Part shown: piece after piece, positions 1 to 7,193 of the stretch | Numbering within the stretch: the stretch's first letter is position 1 | Layout of the letters: every line of letters begins with the position of its first letter | Assembly (NCBI GenBank): GCA_021107345.1 | Contig: JAIOSX010000338.1 | Location: 1 to 10,916, forward strand | Length of the DNA stretch: 10,916 nucleotides | From: Candidatus Aegiribacteria sp. | GTDB lineage: Bacteria > Fermentibacterota > Fermentibacteria > Fermentibacterales > Fermentibacteraceae | Direction: 5' to 3' | Position numbers and translations under genes: made by a program | Notes under the pieces: generated by a model | Seen by the model: the letters and a program-made list of their open reading frames with translations, nothing else | The model's database searches: none | What the model was told of the DNA's origin: nothing

Positions 1-2
1 CT

Positions 3-539
3 TCCGGAAAGGCCGTGGCACTGGAACCTTCAGTTGAACCGGAAGGCTCCCCGCATACAGCGTTTTTCGCCGGGGCAAGGTACGGGAGCGCTAAAATGTG
101 GCCCCGTTTCCCGGAACTGGCTCGAAGGATTTACGAAACCACAGGGCTTCCATCAGTGTTTTACGGTTCCCCGGAGGAAGAAACGGTCCTCAGAGAAATT
201 TCCTCAGATGTACCACTATCCGAAGTCAGGACCGATCTCACTCTTTCCGGGCTGGCTTCCAGTCTTCTCGCAGCGGAGCTTGCAGCGGGAAACGATTCCG
301 GAGGTGTACATGTTTCAGCTCTGCTTGGAATCCCTACAGTTACAGTATTCGGCTCAACTTCTCCTTTATGGACGGCACCGAGGGGTAGATTCGCGGTTGC
401 GGTTAACACAGAACGTGAGTGCTCGCCATGTTTCAGACGTAAATGCCCCGACGGCATACCGGAGTGTCTTCATGACATTTCAACTGATGAAGTCTTTTCC
501 GCCTGCATGGAACTTATGAGTCGGGTTTCAGATGGCTAA
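3..539 (+). CDS. Heptosyltransferase-like glycosyltransferase family 9, C-terminal part (5' end outside window)
   Basis: This is the C-terminal part of a GT-B fold sugar transferase. The family moves an ADP-activated heptose onto the lipid A-core region of LPS at the cytoplasmic face of the inner membrane. The reading frame is open from base 3 with no convincing start; a GTG at 15 is internal, because the protein would otherwise lack the whole N-terminal domain. Visible family marks are AKMWP (about 90-104) at the start of the second Rossmann domain, the nucleotide-sugar loop GNDSGG followed by VHVSALLG (288-329), and FGSTSP (345-362). A C-terminal cysteine cluster CxxC-x4-C-x6-C lies at 420-467; I recall a similar cluster in many proteins annotated as heptosyltransferase II. 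The TAA stop at 537-539 lies inside the start of polA (8-nt overlap), which suggests one transcript. The family is clear. The exact acceptor, and whether it is WaaF, WaaC or another GT9 member, is not. Confidence 0.85.
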   Translation, partial: SGKAVALEPSVEPEGSPHTAFFAGARYGSAKMWPRFPELARRIYETTGLPSVFYGSPEEETVLREISSDVPLSEVRTDLTLSGLASSLLAAELAAGNDSGGVHVSALLGIPTVTVFGSTSPLWTAPRGRFAVAVNTERECSPCFRRKCPDGIPECLHDISTDEVFSACMELMSRVSDG

Positions 540-3222
540 AAGGAAATATCTTCTTATCGACTGTAACGCGCTGCTTTACAGAGGGCATTTCGCCATGATG
601 AGCTCTCCGCTGAGGGCGAAGGATGGAACCAATACAAGCGGCATCTTTCACCTTGTACGTCAGATCATTGATCTGAAGGAATCCCGTTTACCTGACATTA
701 CTGTCGCCGTATTTGACCATCCATCGCCTGTTTTTCGAGTGAAGATATACCCGGAATACAAGGCCAACCGACCTCCGATGCCCGATGAACTGCGCAGCCA
801 ATCGGAATATGCTCGTAAACTGATACCGGCACTGGGATTCCCTCTTCTGGAGAAGGAAGGATTTGAAGCCGACGATATAATCGCCTGGCTGACACAGGAG
901 GCAGTTTCCAGAGGTGACAAAGTCGAAATCCTTTCCTCAGATAAAGATTTTCTTCAACTGGCTGCAGACGGAGTTACCATCATCAGGCCAGGCAGGAGAG
1001 ACGGACAGGAAACCCTTGTTGGAAAGAACGATGTTGAAAGCGTGATGGGCGTCCGTGCTGATCAGGTTGCGGATTTCCTCGCACTGACAGGCGATTCCTC
1101 TGACAATATTCCCGGCGCAAAGGGTATCGGGCCGAAGACCGCGCTCAAATTGATAAAGAAATTCCAGAGCATTGACGGTATTTACGAATCAGTTGCCGAT
1201 GTGTCACCTGATTCTGTCCGCATCAAGCTTGAGAACAGTATGCAAATGGTACTTTTAAGCAGAAAGCTCATATCCCTTCAACCGGCTCATCAAATGGATA
1301 TATCCCTTGAAGACCTTTCGATGAAGCTCCCGGATGCGGAACTGGCTTCAGATATTCTTACTTCGCTGGGAATGCAGAGCATACTTGACAGGCTGGGGAT
1401 GACTCCCGCAGGAGATCTCTTCAGCTCCCTTAGGAACATGTCATCCACTGAATGGTGTTCGACAGCAGTTATCGGAAGCATCCATGAGCTGGAAGGTCTT
1501 GACCTTAGCCGACCTGGAGACGGCTTTCTGGCGCTTGATACCGAGACTACGTCAAAACGGCCCTTTCAGGCTGTTCCGGTAGGAATATCACTGACAACTT
1601 CGGAAGACAGCGCAGTCTACATACCTCTTTCCGGCACCGATGCCCTTTCGATAGATGAGGTCGTTCCGGTTCTAAACCGGATACTGGAAGACAGGCTTGT
1701 AGTGGCTCAGAACGGCAAGTACGATATTCATATTCTTGAATCCATGGGCCTCCGTATTAAAGAGTTGAAAGGCGATCCCATGATAGCGGATTACCTTCTC
1801 AGACCTGAACTCCAGTCTCATTCGCTTTCAAACCTCTCTTCAACCTGGCTCAAAAGATCAATGATGGAATACGGTGAAATACTTGGAAACGCTGAATCAC
1901 TGGCCGATGTTGAAACGATAAAAGTCGCGGAATACTGCGGCTGTGACTCGGCTGCTGCACTGAAGCTCAGCAGAATTCTGAGGAAAGAACTTGAAAAGGA
2001 TGATAGATTGCTTAACCTCTACGATACACTTGAACTTCCACTGGTCAGGGTGATCTCGGATATGGAAAAGCGGGGCATAGGACTGGATATCAAATCGCTT
2101 AAGAAACTTGAAACGGAATTCACGAATACTATCAGTGAACTTGTTGAGGAAGCCCGGGAAACTGCCGGTTTTCCGATCAATCTCAATAGTCCCGCACAGG
2201 TTTCCCATGCACTCTTTGACATACTCGGTCTCACTCCAATAAAGAAAACCAGTAAAGGAGTATTCTCTTCCAGTATGGAGGTTCTGGAAAAGCTGAGGGG
2301 AAAGCACAGGTTCGTTGAAACGGTCATAGAACACAGGGAACTTTCAAAACTTCTAAACACTTATATAAAGAAAATGCCTGGATACATATGTGAGAGAGAC
2401 GGGATGATACATACCAGTTTCAGCCAAACCGTTACGGCTACCGGAAGGTTGAGTTCCAGCAGTCCCAACCTCCAGAATATTCCTGTGAGGACCAGCAGGG
2501 GACGCGAGGTGAGAAGGTGCTTCATATCCCCGCGGGAGGGTCATGTACTGATTACGGCCGACTATTCCCAGATCGAACTCCGTATTCTCGCGCATTTTGC
2601 AGGACCGGGTAATCTTAGAAGAGCGTACGAAGAGAATATGGACATACACAGCAAAACCGCTGAAGCACTGTTTGGAGACGCTTCTCCCGCGCACAGAAGA
2701 AAAGCCAAGGAAGTGAACTTTTCAATACTCTACGGTATCAGTTCGTGGGGACTGAGCAACAGGTTGAATATAAGCAGGGGGGAAGCTGCAGGAATAATAA
2801 GCAGATACCTCGAGACATATCCCGAACTGGAATCTTTTTTCAGCAGATGCATTGTGTTTGCGGAAGAACACGAGGAAACAAGAACCATTCTTGGGCGGAG
2901 GCGCGAGTTCAAAGGGTTTAAATCCGCCAGGGGGACCGTAAGGAGTTCAATGGAACGAATGGTGATTAACACGACCGTTCAAGGATCCGCTGCGGATATC
3001 ATTAAGATCGCGATGCTTAAGGTTGACCGAAGGCTGAGGGAGGTAGCAGATTCGGGTCTTGTCCTTCAGGTACACGATGAACTTGTGGCAACAGCACCTG
3101 AATGTTACGCAGAAAAGGTCTCGGGGATAATCAGGGAGGAAATGGAATCTGCGTTTGAACTGGATGTTCCGCTGGTTGTCGAGACCGGAAGCGGCAATAA
3201 CTGGCTGGAGGCAGAGCACTGA
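532..3222 (+). CDS. polA: DNA polymerase I
   Basis: This is a full-length 896-residue DNA polymerase I, which fills gaps, removes Okazaki RNA primers and acts in excision repair. The 5'-3' exonuclease covers about residues 4-290, with acidic sites in DCNALLYRG (D10), FEADD (111-115), SSDKDF (135-140) and TGDSSDNIPG (186-195), then the helix-hairpin-helix GIGPKTA. The proofreading exonuclease covers about 315-485 and looks active: D336/E338 in LDTET, N394-x3-D398, and Y468-x3-D472. The polymerase domain covers about 490-896. Motif A is DYSQIE (677-682). Motif B residues R722, K726, F730 and Y734 match the spacing of E. coli R754/K758/F762/Y766. Motif C is VHDE (D849). The Phe at 730 is the residue that in this family permits dideoxynucleotide discrimination. 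The start ATG overlaps the upstream stop by 8 nt and has no clear Shine-Dalgarno, which fits translational coupling. The downstream gene starts on the last base of the stop codon. Confidence 0.98.
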   Translation: MAKRKYLLIDCNALLYRGHFAMMSSPLRAKDGTNTSGIFHLVRQIIDLKESRLPDITVAVFDHPSPVFRVKIYPEYKANRPPMPDELRSQSEYARKLIPALGFPLLEKEGFEADDIIAWLTQEAVSRGDKVEILSSDKDFLQLAADGVTIIRPGRRDGQETLVGKNDVESVMGVRADQVADFLALTGDSSDNIPGAKGIGPKTALKLIKKFQSIDGIYESVADVSPDSVRIKLENSMQMVLLSRKLISLQPAHQMDISLEDLSMKLPDAELASDILTSLGMQSILDRLGMTPAGDLFSSLRNMSSTEWCSTAVIGSIHELEGLDLSRPGDGFLALDTETTSKRPFQAVPVGISLTTSEDSAVYIPLSGTDALSIDEVVPVLNRILEDRLVVAQNGKYDIHILESMGLRIKELKGDPMIADYLLRPELQSHSLSNLSSTWLKRSMMEYGEILGNAESLADVETIKVAEYCGCDSAAALKLSRILRKELEKDDRLLNLYDTLELPLVRVISDMEKRGIGLDIKSLKKLETEFTNTISELVEEARETAGFPINLNSPAQVSHALFDILGLTPIKKTSKGVFSSSMEVLEKLRGKHRFVETVIEHRELSKLLNTYIKKMPGYICERDGMIHTSFSQTVTATGRLSSSSPNLQNIPVRTSRGREVRRCFISPREGHVLITADYSQIELRILAHFAGPGNLRRAYEENMDIHSKTAEALFGDASPAHRRKAKEVNFSILYGISSWGLSNRLNISRGEAAGIISRYLETYPELESFFSRCIVFAEEHEETRTILGRRREFKGFKSARGTVRSSMERMVINTTVQGSAADIIKIAMLKVDRRLREVADSGLVLQVHDELVATAPECYAEKVSGIIREEMESAFELDVPLVVETGSGNNWLEAEH

Positions 3223-4559
3223 TGTGTACAATGATTGAAATGGCAGTGATCGTCATTATCTTTATGCTGTTATCATGCGGCAGCCAGACTGATGACACTG
3301 ATACCGGAATGAATGTACTGCTAATAATTATCGATACACTCAGAGCTGATCATCTGGGTTTCTGGGGATACGAAAGGGATATTACTCCATCACTTGACAG
3401 CCTGGCCCTGTCCGGTACTGCCTGGATGGAAATGCAGGCACAGAGTTCATGGACGCTACCTTCAGTGGCATCGATACTTACCGGCCTTTCCCCGAGAGAG
3501 CACGGAGCAGGCATTTCATACGGGCGGATGTACGGTATGGCAACATCCATCCCTAATCTTCAGGGAATTCTTCATTCCAACGGATGGCAGACCTGTGCTA
3601 TTTTCAATGTTATTTTTCTCAATGAGAATTTTGGATTTCACAGGGGATTCGATCACTTTGACTGCCGGGGTGTCGCGGAAAACACAGGCTGCAGACGCGC
3701 TGACCAGACGGTTGATGATGCACTGGAATGGCTCAATGATCTCGATGCCGAGACATCTTTCTTTATGGTGCTTCATTTCTATGATCCTCACATACCCTAC
3801 GATCCTCCACCACCCTACGATACCCTCTACGCAGATCCATCGTATACCGCCTTCCTCGATGGTCAGCAGCAGCTGAACGTCATGAATGCCGTGAACAGAG
3901 ATGGCGACGAGATCGATGATGAAGGATTGAATAACCTCATCGACCTCTACGATGGCGAAATTGCTTTCACCGATGCGCAAATAGGAAGGCTTCTGTGTGA
4001 GATCAGGAACAAGGAACTGGCCGACAGCACGCTGGTTATTGTTGTAGCAGATCATGGTGAGGAGTTCCTTGAGCACTCTGGAATAGAGCACGGAAGAACC
4101 CTCTATCAGGAGGTCACTCATGTACCGATGATTTTAAGTGGTCCCGGCGTTACAGCCGGACGTGCAATTGATGTACCCGCTGCACATATCGATATTCTGC
4201 CAACAATTCTGTCGCACCTCCAGCTTGCGGTTCCGGAGGGTCTTACCGGAAGAAACCTGCTTGCTGCGGAATATTCAGAACTGGATATACCGGCCAGCAA
4301 CCTTCTCTGGAGCGAATATCCCCAGGCTTCCATAAGAAGGGACGATTTAAAAATAATATGGAATGCCGACGGAAGTGGAATCGAATACTATGACCTTGCC
4401 CAAGATCCCCGCGAACAGGCTCCCCTTCAGGATCCTGACATATTGATGGTAGAGGCGGTTGAATTCTACTGGGCAACGCCACCCGCTGCTGAAGCCCCTT
4501 ACGTCTCTTTCGGTGATGCAGAAAGAAATCAGCTTCGTGACCTTGGTTATATCAGATAG
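3222..4559 (+). CDS. Sulfatase-like lipoprotein of the alkaline phosphatase superfamily, with Thr at the nucleophile position
   Basis: This 445-residue protein has an N-terminal hydrophobic segment (about 7-18) ending in the lipobox-like L16-L17-S18-C19, so it is probably a lipoprotein exported to the periplasm or outer membrane. The rest is one sulfatase/alkaline-phosphatase-type domain. Metal-binding acidic residues sit in IIIDTLRAD (D38, D43), the nucleophile segment is WTLPSVASILTG (77-88), HFYDPH is at 185-190, the family stretch LYDGEIAFTD at 242-251, VADHGEEF at 275-282 and H290. True type I sulfatases have C or S, converted to formylglycine, in C/S-x-P-S-R. Here that position is T78 and the Arg is V82, so a sulfate-ester hydrolase of the usual kind is unlikely. 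A phosphomonoesterase, phosphodiesterase or phosphoethanolamine/phosphoglycerol transferase with a Thr nucleophile fits better (inference). The start at 3222 is supported by GGAGG at 3207-3211. It overlaps polA by 1 nt. Substrate unknown. Confidence 0.85.
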   Translation: MCTMIEMAVIVIIFMLLSCGSQTDDTDTGMNVLLIIIDTLRADHLGFWGYERDITPSLDSLALSGTAWMEMQAQSSWTLPSVASILTGLSPREHGAGISYGRMYGMATSIPNLQGILHSNGWQTCAIFNVIFLNENFGFHRGFDHFDCRGVAENTGCRRADQTVDDALEWLNDLDAETSFFMVLHFYDPHIPYDPPPPYDTLYADPSYTAFLDGQQQLNVMNAVNRDGDEIDDEGLNNLIDLYDGEIAFTDAQIGRLLCEIRNKELADSTLVIVVADHGEEFLEHSGIEHGRTLYQEVTHVPMILSGPGVTAGRAIDVPAAHIDILPTILSHLQLAVPEGLTGRNLLAAEYSELDIPASNLLWSEYPQASIRRDDLKIIWNADGSGIEYYDLAQDPREQAPLQDPDILMVEAVEFYWATPPAAEAPYVSFGDAERNQLRDLGYIR

Positions 4560-4598
4560 TGTTATAAAAGAAATAGCTGCTAAAATCAGGTTAGATTC
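4560..4598. other. Convergent intergenic gap without a visible terminator
   Basis: These 39 AT-rich bases separate the stop of the sulfatase-like gene from the stop of the opposing RNA methyltransferase gene. I searched it for a GC-rich hairpin with a T-run on either strand and saw none. Transcription from either side may therefore read into the other gene, unless termination is Rho-dependent. Confidence 0.5.
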
Positions 4599-5123
4599 TT
4601 AATCCAGTGATTCGAGATATTTTCTACGCTGAATTTCCGAAGCGATAACAGCAGCTATGCTCGATACATTGATGCACTTCCTGTTACCAGTCTGCGGAAA
4701 ACATATGCTTAAATCAGCCATTTTCGCAATATCAGAATTCAGTCCGTCCGCTTCATTCCCTAGCATGAACGCGCTTGAAAGCTCGAAACGCGCTTCCCAG
4801 AGCGGAACGGCGTTATCTGAATTCTCAACAGCTACAAGCATTCGTCCGCTCTCTTTTGCCCATATTGCAGCGTCCATGGCTTTAGTGAAATATCTCCATG
4901 GAACTAAAGCGTACGTTCCTCTTGATGTATGACTGAGTTTCCGGTTTCCCGGTCTGCAGCATATACCGGTCAGGAACACCGCTGCCGGAAATACTGCTTC
5001 CGCTGTCCTGAAAACGGACCCTACATTGAAAGCACTTCGCAGATTATCCAGTATAAACACAGGCATGCCACTTGAACTGCAGAGGGATTCTGAGTAAACT
5101 GAAGGTACAATGGTTTTAAGCAA
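4599..5123 (-). CDS. SpoU/TrmH-family RNA 2'-O-methyltransferase
   Basis: This SPOUT-fold methyltransferase should transfer a methyl group from S-adenosylmethionine to a ribose 2'-OH in tRNA or rRNA. All three SpoU motifs are present. Numbered from the TTG start, motif 1 is DNLRSAFNVGSVFRTAEA (about 26-43, with the catalytic-type Arg in NVGSVFR), motif 2 is MLGNEADGLN (about 120-129), and motif 3 is INVSSIAAVIASE (about 151-163). Motifs 2 and 3 form the trefoil-knot SAM site. The start is uncertain. TTG at 5123 has AGGAAG six bases upstream and gives 174 aa. GTG at 5141 gives 180 aa but has no ribosome site. ATG at 5066 gives 155 aa and still keeps the whole fold. With the TTG or GTG start, the 5' end overlaps the start of the comEC-like gene on the other strand (ATG 5110). 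There is no extra N-terminal RNA-binding domain, so it is of the small TrmL-like size. The target nucleotide cannot be read from sequence. Confidence 0.9.
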   Translation of the reverse strand: MLKTIVPSVYSESLCSSSGMPVFILDNLRSAFNVGSVFRTAEAVFPAAVFLTGICCRPGNRKLSHTSRGTYALVPWRYFTKAMDAAIWAKESGRMLVAVENSDNAVPLWEARFELSSAFMLGNEADGLNSDIAKMADLSICFPQTGNRKCINVSSIAAVIASEIQRRKYLESLD

Positions 5124-6405
5124 GACACTCTTCCTGTTCACGGTTATGTTTCTGGCAGGGTATTATACACCGCTGCAGTGTTACTCTCAAATATGGGCTG
5201 CTGCGATTGCAGCCGGTATTATCCTCATTGCCGCCGGCCTTCGAATCGCCGGTATTATTGTTCTCTGTTCGGCAATGTTTCTTGCCGGAGCATACCTTGA
5301 TGATTTCAGCAGCGAGATAAGTCATGACACCGCAATCGCATCGGGTGTATGGCGCTGCAAAGTTGAAACCACTACAACAGCTGGAGCAATTCTGTCTACC
5401 GCTTCGGGAAACTCTGTATGGGCATCCGACAGGCAGCTTGCGCAGTCTGTCAACAGGGGGGATTCAGTAATAATAATAGGCTCTATAAATGATGGATTCA
5501 TGGAAAGTTTCACATTTCACCCGATTCCCTCATCCCTGCTTCAGGATCGTCTCAGAGCGGCAGTCAGCACCTCTCTTTCCGGAAGAATTGCCAGTCGCGA
5601 AACATGTTCACTTGTATCAGCGCTTCTTGTTGGCGAGAGGGGGCAGGTACCCGGGGCGGTACGCCGGATTTTCAGAGATACCGGCACATCTCACCTGCTG
5701 GCTCTCTCGGGCCTCCATGTAGGGATTCTCTCAGGGGTAATGCTGATCATATTTCGAAGGCTCTTCGGAAAAGGATGGCTTTCGATACTTGCGGTATTTC
5801 TTACAACTTTCATTTACGTTTTCGTTTCCGGAGCAAGGGCATCTACTGTACGCGCAGGTCTTATGCTTCTGCTTGTACTTGTCTTATTACATTCATCAGG
5901 CAGAAGACCGGATCTTCTCTTCGTATGGTCAGTTGCGGTATTAATCCTCACTGCTGTATCAATGGGTGATGTCCTCAATGATACAGGGGCACAGCTGTCA
6001 TTCGGTGCTGTCCTGAGCCTGATAATTATGGGAAGGGAGTTCCGCTGCAGGGCAGGGTGGATACTGTCTGTCGCATACGCGGGTCTGGTTGTCACTACAG
6101 CACTGGCTCCGCTGGTTTCGCTAAGATATGGCGGTCTCAGCCCTGTAGCCCCTGTTGCGACAGTAATTTCAGTCCCATTCATGCTTGCAACCATGATAAC
6201 CGGGTTCCTGACACTTCTATGGCCATTCGCATCGGCAGCATCAGTTTTATCTGAATGGGTCGTATTCATCTGGCTTGCTGTTCTGGAAATACTGGAATCG
6301 GGCATGATCATTTTTCAGAAATGGATGTTCTGGCTGTGGCCTATCTGCCTTATTGTTCTATGGTTGTTCTCCAGAAGAAGAGGTTTCTTCCGGAGGTTCA
6401 GATGA
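5110..6405 (+). CDS. comEC: ComEC/Rec2-family DNA-uptake channel protein, core form without metallo-beta-lactamase domain
   Basis: ComEC/Rec2 proteins form the inner-membrane channel that carries single-stranded DNA into the cytoplasm during natural transformation. This 431-residue version starts with two or three membrane segments (about 5-62), followed by a soluble periplasmic stretch (about 65-160) where the family has an OB-like domain, and then the Competence domain (about 165-420) with many membrane helices. Family marks are GTSHLLALSGLHVGIL (192-207), the SGARASTVRAGLM stretch (240-252) and the GAQLSFGAVLSL stretch (293-304). It ends in a basic cytoplasmic tail (SRRRGFFRRFR). Full-length ComEC proteins commonly continue into a metallo-beta-lactamase-like domain and run to 700 residues or more; here the frame stops cleanly after the last helix with no remnant downstream. 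The start at ATG 5110 is supported by GAAGG at 5101-5105. It converges with an exported-protein gene 15 bp away. Family sure; a role in competence is inferred. Confidence 0.9.
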   Translation: MVLSKTLFLFTVMFLAGYYTPLQCYSQIWAAAIAAGIILIAAGLRIAGIIVLCSAMFLAGAYLDDFSSEISHDTAIASGVWRCKVETTTTAGAILSTASGNSVWASDRQLAQSVNRGDSVIIIGSINDGFMESFTFHPIPSSLLQDRLRAAVSTSLSGRIASRETCSLVSALLVGERGQVPGAVRRIFRDTGTSHLLALSGLHVGILSGVMLIIFRRLFGKGWLSILAVFLTTFIYVFVSGARASTVRAGLMLLLVLVLLHSSGRRPDLLFVWSVAVLILTAVSMGDVLNDTGAQLSFGAVLSLIIMGREFRCRAGWILSVAYAGLVVTTALAPLVSLRYGGLSPVAPVATVISVPFMLATMITGFLTLLWPFASAASVLSEWVVFIWLAVLEILESGMIIFQKWMFWLWPICLIVLWLFSRRRGFFRRFR

Positions 6406-6420
6406 GAATTCTGATTCCGC

Positions 6421-7122
6421 CTACTCGGTTAGAGTAGTATCCTCAAGTGCTTCAAAGACTATCCGGACGTTTCCCTCATTGTCCATGGCATCTTCCATGC
6501 TATCAAGACCGGTCGCCTGGATTATCCCGCCCAGAGGGAGTGAAAGTATGATCGTATCACCCGGGAGTATGCCGAAGGCTTCCCTGTATTCACCCTGGGT
6601 CTTCACTATCAGAATGACAAGGCCATCGTATCCACTTAGAGCATCTCCTCTGGAAACGGCCCTGTATATTCCGGGAGCCATCTGAATGCTTCTGGCTCGC
6701 TCCAGTATGCAAAGATGGTAGGCGGCGGAAACGGTTACCGAAGGAATAACATCAGGGATTACCGGGAGAAACCTTACCGTGTCCGAAACGGTGGGAGTTG
6801 TGATGATTATTGAGACTGAATCCTCAAGGCCGTGATAAGGCTGCCATGTCACGCTTCTGCCAGCCGCAACAATATCACCGGTTTCCATGAATGTTCCGTG
6901 AGAACATTCCCATATAGCCTGGTTACCATCGGGAAGGATTGTCGAAAACGTTGTGGTCCTGCCGCCTTCAAGATTCATAGAGGCAACGATATGAAGTTGA
7001 TTGTGTTCCTGTCCGTTGCACTGCGAAGCCAGCCAGACTACAAAAACAGCAGCCGGCAGTGCGAATGGAAGAACGAGACTTAGAAGTTTCAAGTATCCTT
7101 TTCTGTGTCCGTTTTTCATCAT
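6421..7122 (-). CDS. Hypothetical exported or membrane-anchored protein
   Basis: I do not recognise this 233-residue protein. It starts with a basic stretch (MMKNGHRKGYLK) and one hydrophobic segment (about 13-33), a signal peptide or signal anchor. There is no lipobox before C35 because the preceding residue is Gln. The rest is polar and rich in beta-strand-forming residues. Residues about 45-120, with IWECSHGTF, VTWQPYHG and the SVSIIITTPTVSDTV stretch, look like an Ig-like or adhesion-type beta sandwich (inference). Residues about 148-225 form a second part with GIYRAVSRGDALSGYDG and GDTIILSLPLGGI, ending in an acidic tail. Cysteines are at 35, 73 and 138. The paired ATG start at 7122/7119 has no Shine-Dalgarno sequence and lies only 12 bases from a perfect -10 hexamer, so the message may be nearly leaderless. 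It diverges from the M42 peptidase gene and converges with the comEC-like gene. Codon use and length favour a real gene; function unknown. Confidence 0.75.
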   Translation of the reverse strand: MMKNGHRKGYLKLLSLVLPFALPAAVFVVWLASQCNGQEHNQLHIVASMNLEGGRTTTFSTILPDGNQAIWECSHGTFMETGDIVAAGRSVTWQPYHGLEDSVSIIITTPTVSDTVRFLPVIPDVIPSVTVSAAYHLCILERARSIQMAPGIYRAVSRGDALSGYDGLVILIVKTQGEYREAFGILPGDTIILSLPLGGIIQATGLDSMEDAMDNEGNVRIVFEALEDTTLTE

Positions 7123-7142
7123 GAGGGAAATATGATTATAAT
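7113..7142 (+). promoter_or_regulatory. Candidate sigma70-type promoter for the M42 peptidase gene
   Basis: A perfect TATAAT lies at 7137-7142, with TTTTCA (4 of 6 matches to TTGACA) at 7113-7118 and an 18-base spacer. The predicted transcription start near 7149 leaves about 45 bases before the ATG at 7194. The -10 belongs to the palindrome ATTATAAT (7135-7142), which gives the same hexamer on the opposite strand. Confidence 0.4.
7135..7140 (-). promoter_or_regulatory. Candidate -10 element for the exported-protein gene
   Basis: The minus strand reads TATAAT at 7140-7135, sharing four bases with the plus-strand -10. A start about seven bases downstream would leave a leader of only about six bases before the ATG at 7122, which agrees with the absence of a Shine-Dalgarno sequence there. 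I see no good -35 at 16-18 bases upstream, so this half is weaker. Confidence 0.3.
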
Positions 7143-7180
7143 TTCTTCTTACAGGAACCCTTGCGTCTTATGTATCATTC

Positions 7181-7186
7181 GAAAGG
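7181..7186 (+). promoter_or_regulatory. Ribosome binding site that decides the M42 peptidase start
   Basis: GAAAGG is seven bases upstream of the ATG at 7194. The in-frame alternatives are less well placed: TTG 7161 has AGGAA only three bases away, and ATG 7170 has it about twelve bases away. Confidence 0.6.
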
Positions 7187-7193
7187 CAAACAT

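Noticed and set aside
1897..2694. Several minus-strand open frames of 113-145 codons inside polA
   Set aside because: They overlap each other and the well-defined polymerase gene, have no recognisable domain, and have no separate promoter or ribosome site.
3885..3930. An acidic stretch (NRDGDEIDDEG) in the sulfatase-like protein that resembles an EF-hand loop
   Set aside because: The spacing of the acidic residues and the Ile does not match an EF-hand or dockerin loop. A polar insertion before LYDGEI is common in this superfamily.
3516..4121. A 201-codon minus-strand open frame inside the sulfatase-like gene
   Set aside because: The plus strand encodes conserved active-site motifs over the same bases. 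The antisense product looks like random back-translation.
6374..6414. Two small inverted repeats at the end of the comEC-like gene (GAAGAA/TTCTTC at 6374-6390 and TCAGA/TCTGA at 6398-6414)
   Set aside because: The stems are short and AT-rich, one lies in coding sequence, and no T-run follows on either strand, so they do not qualify as intrinsic terminators.
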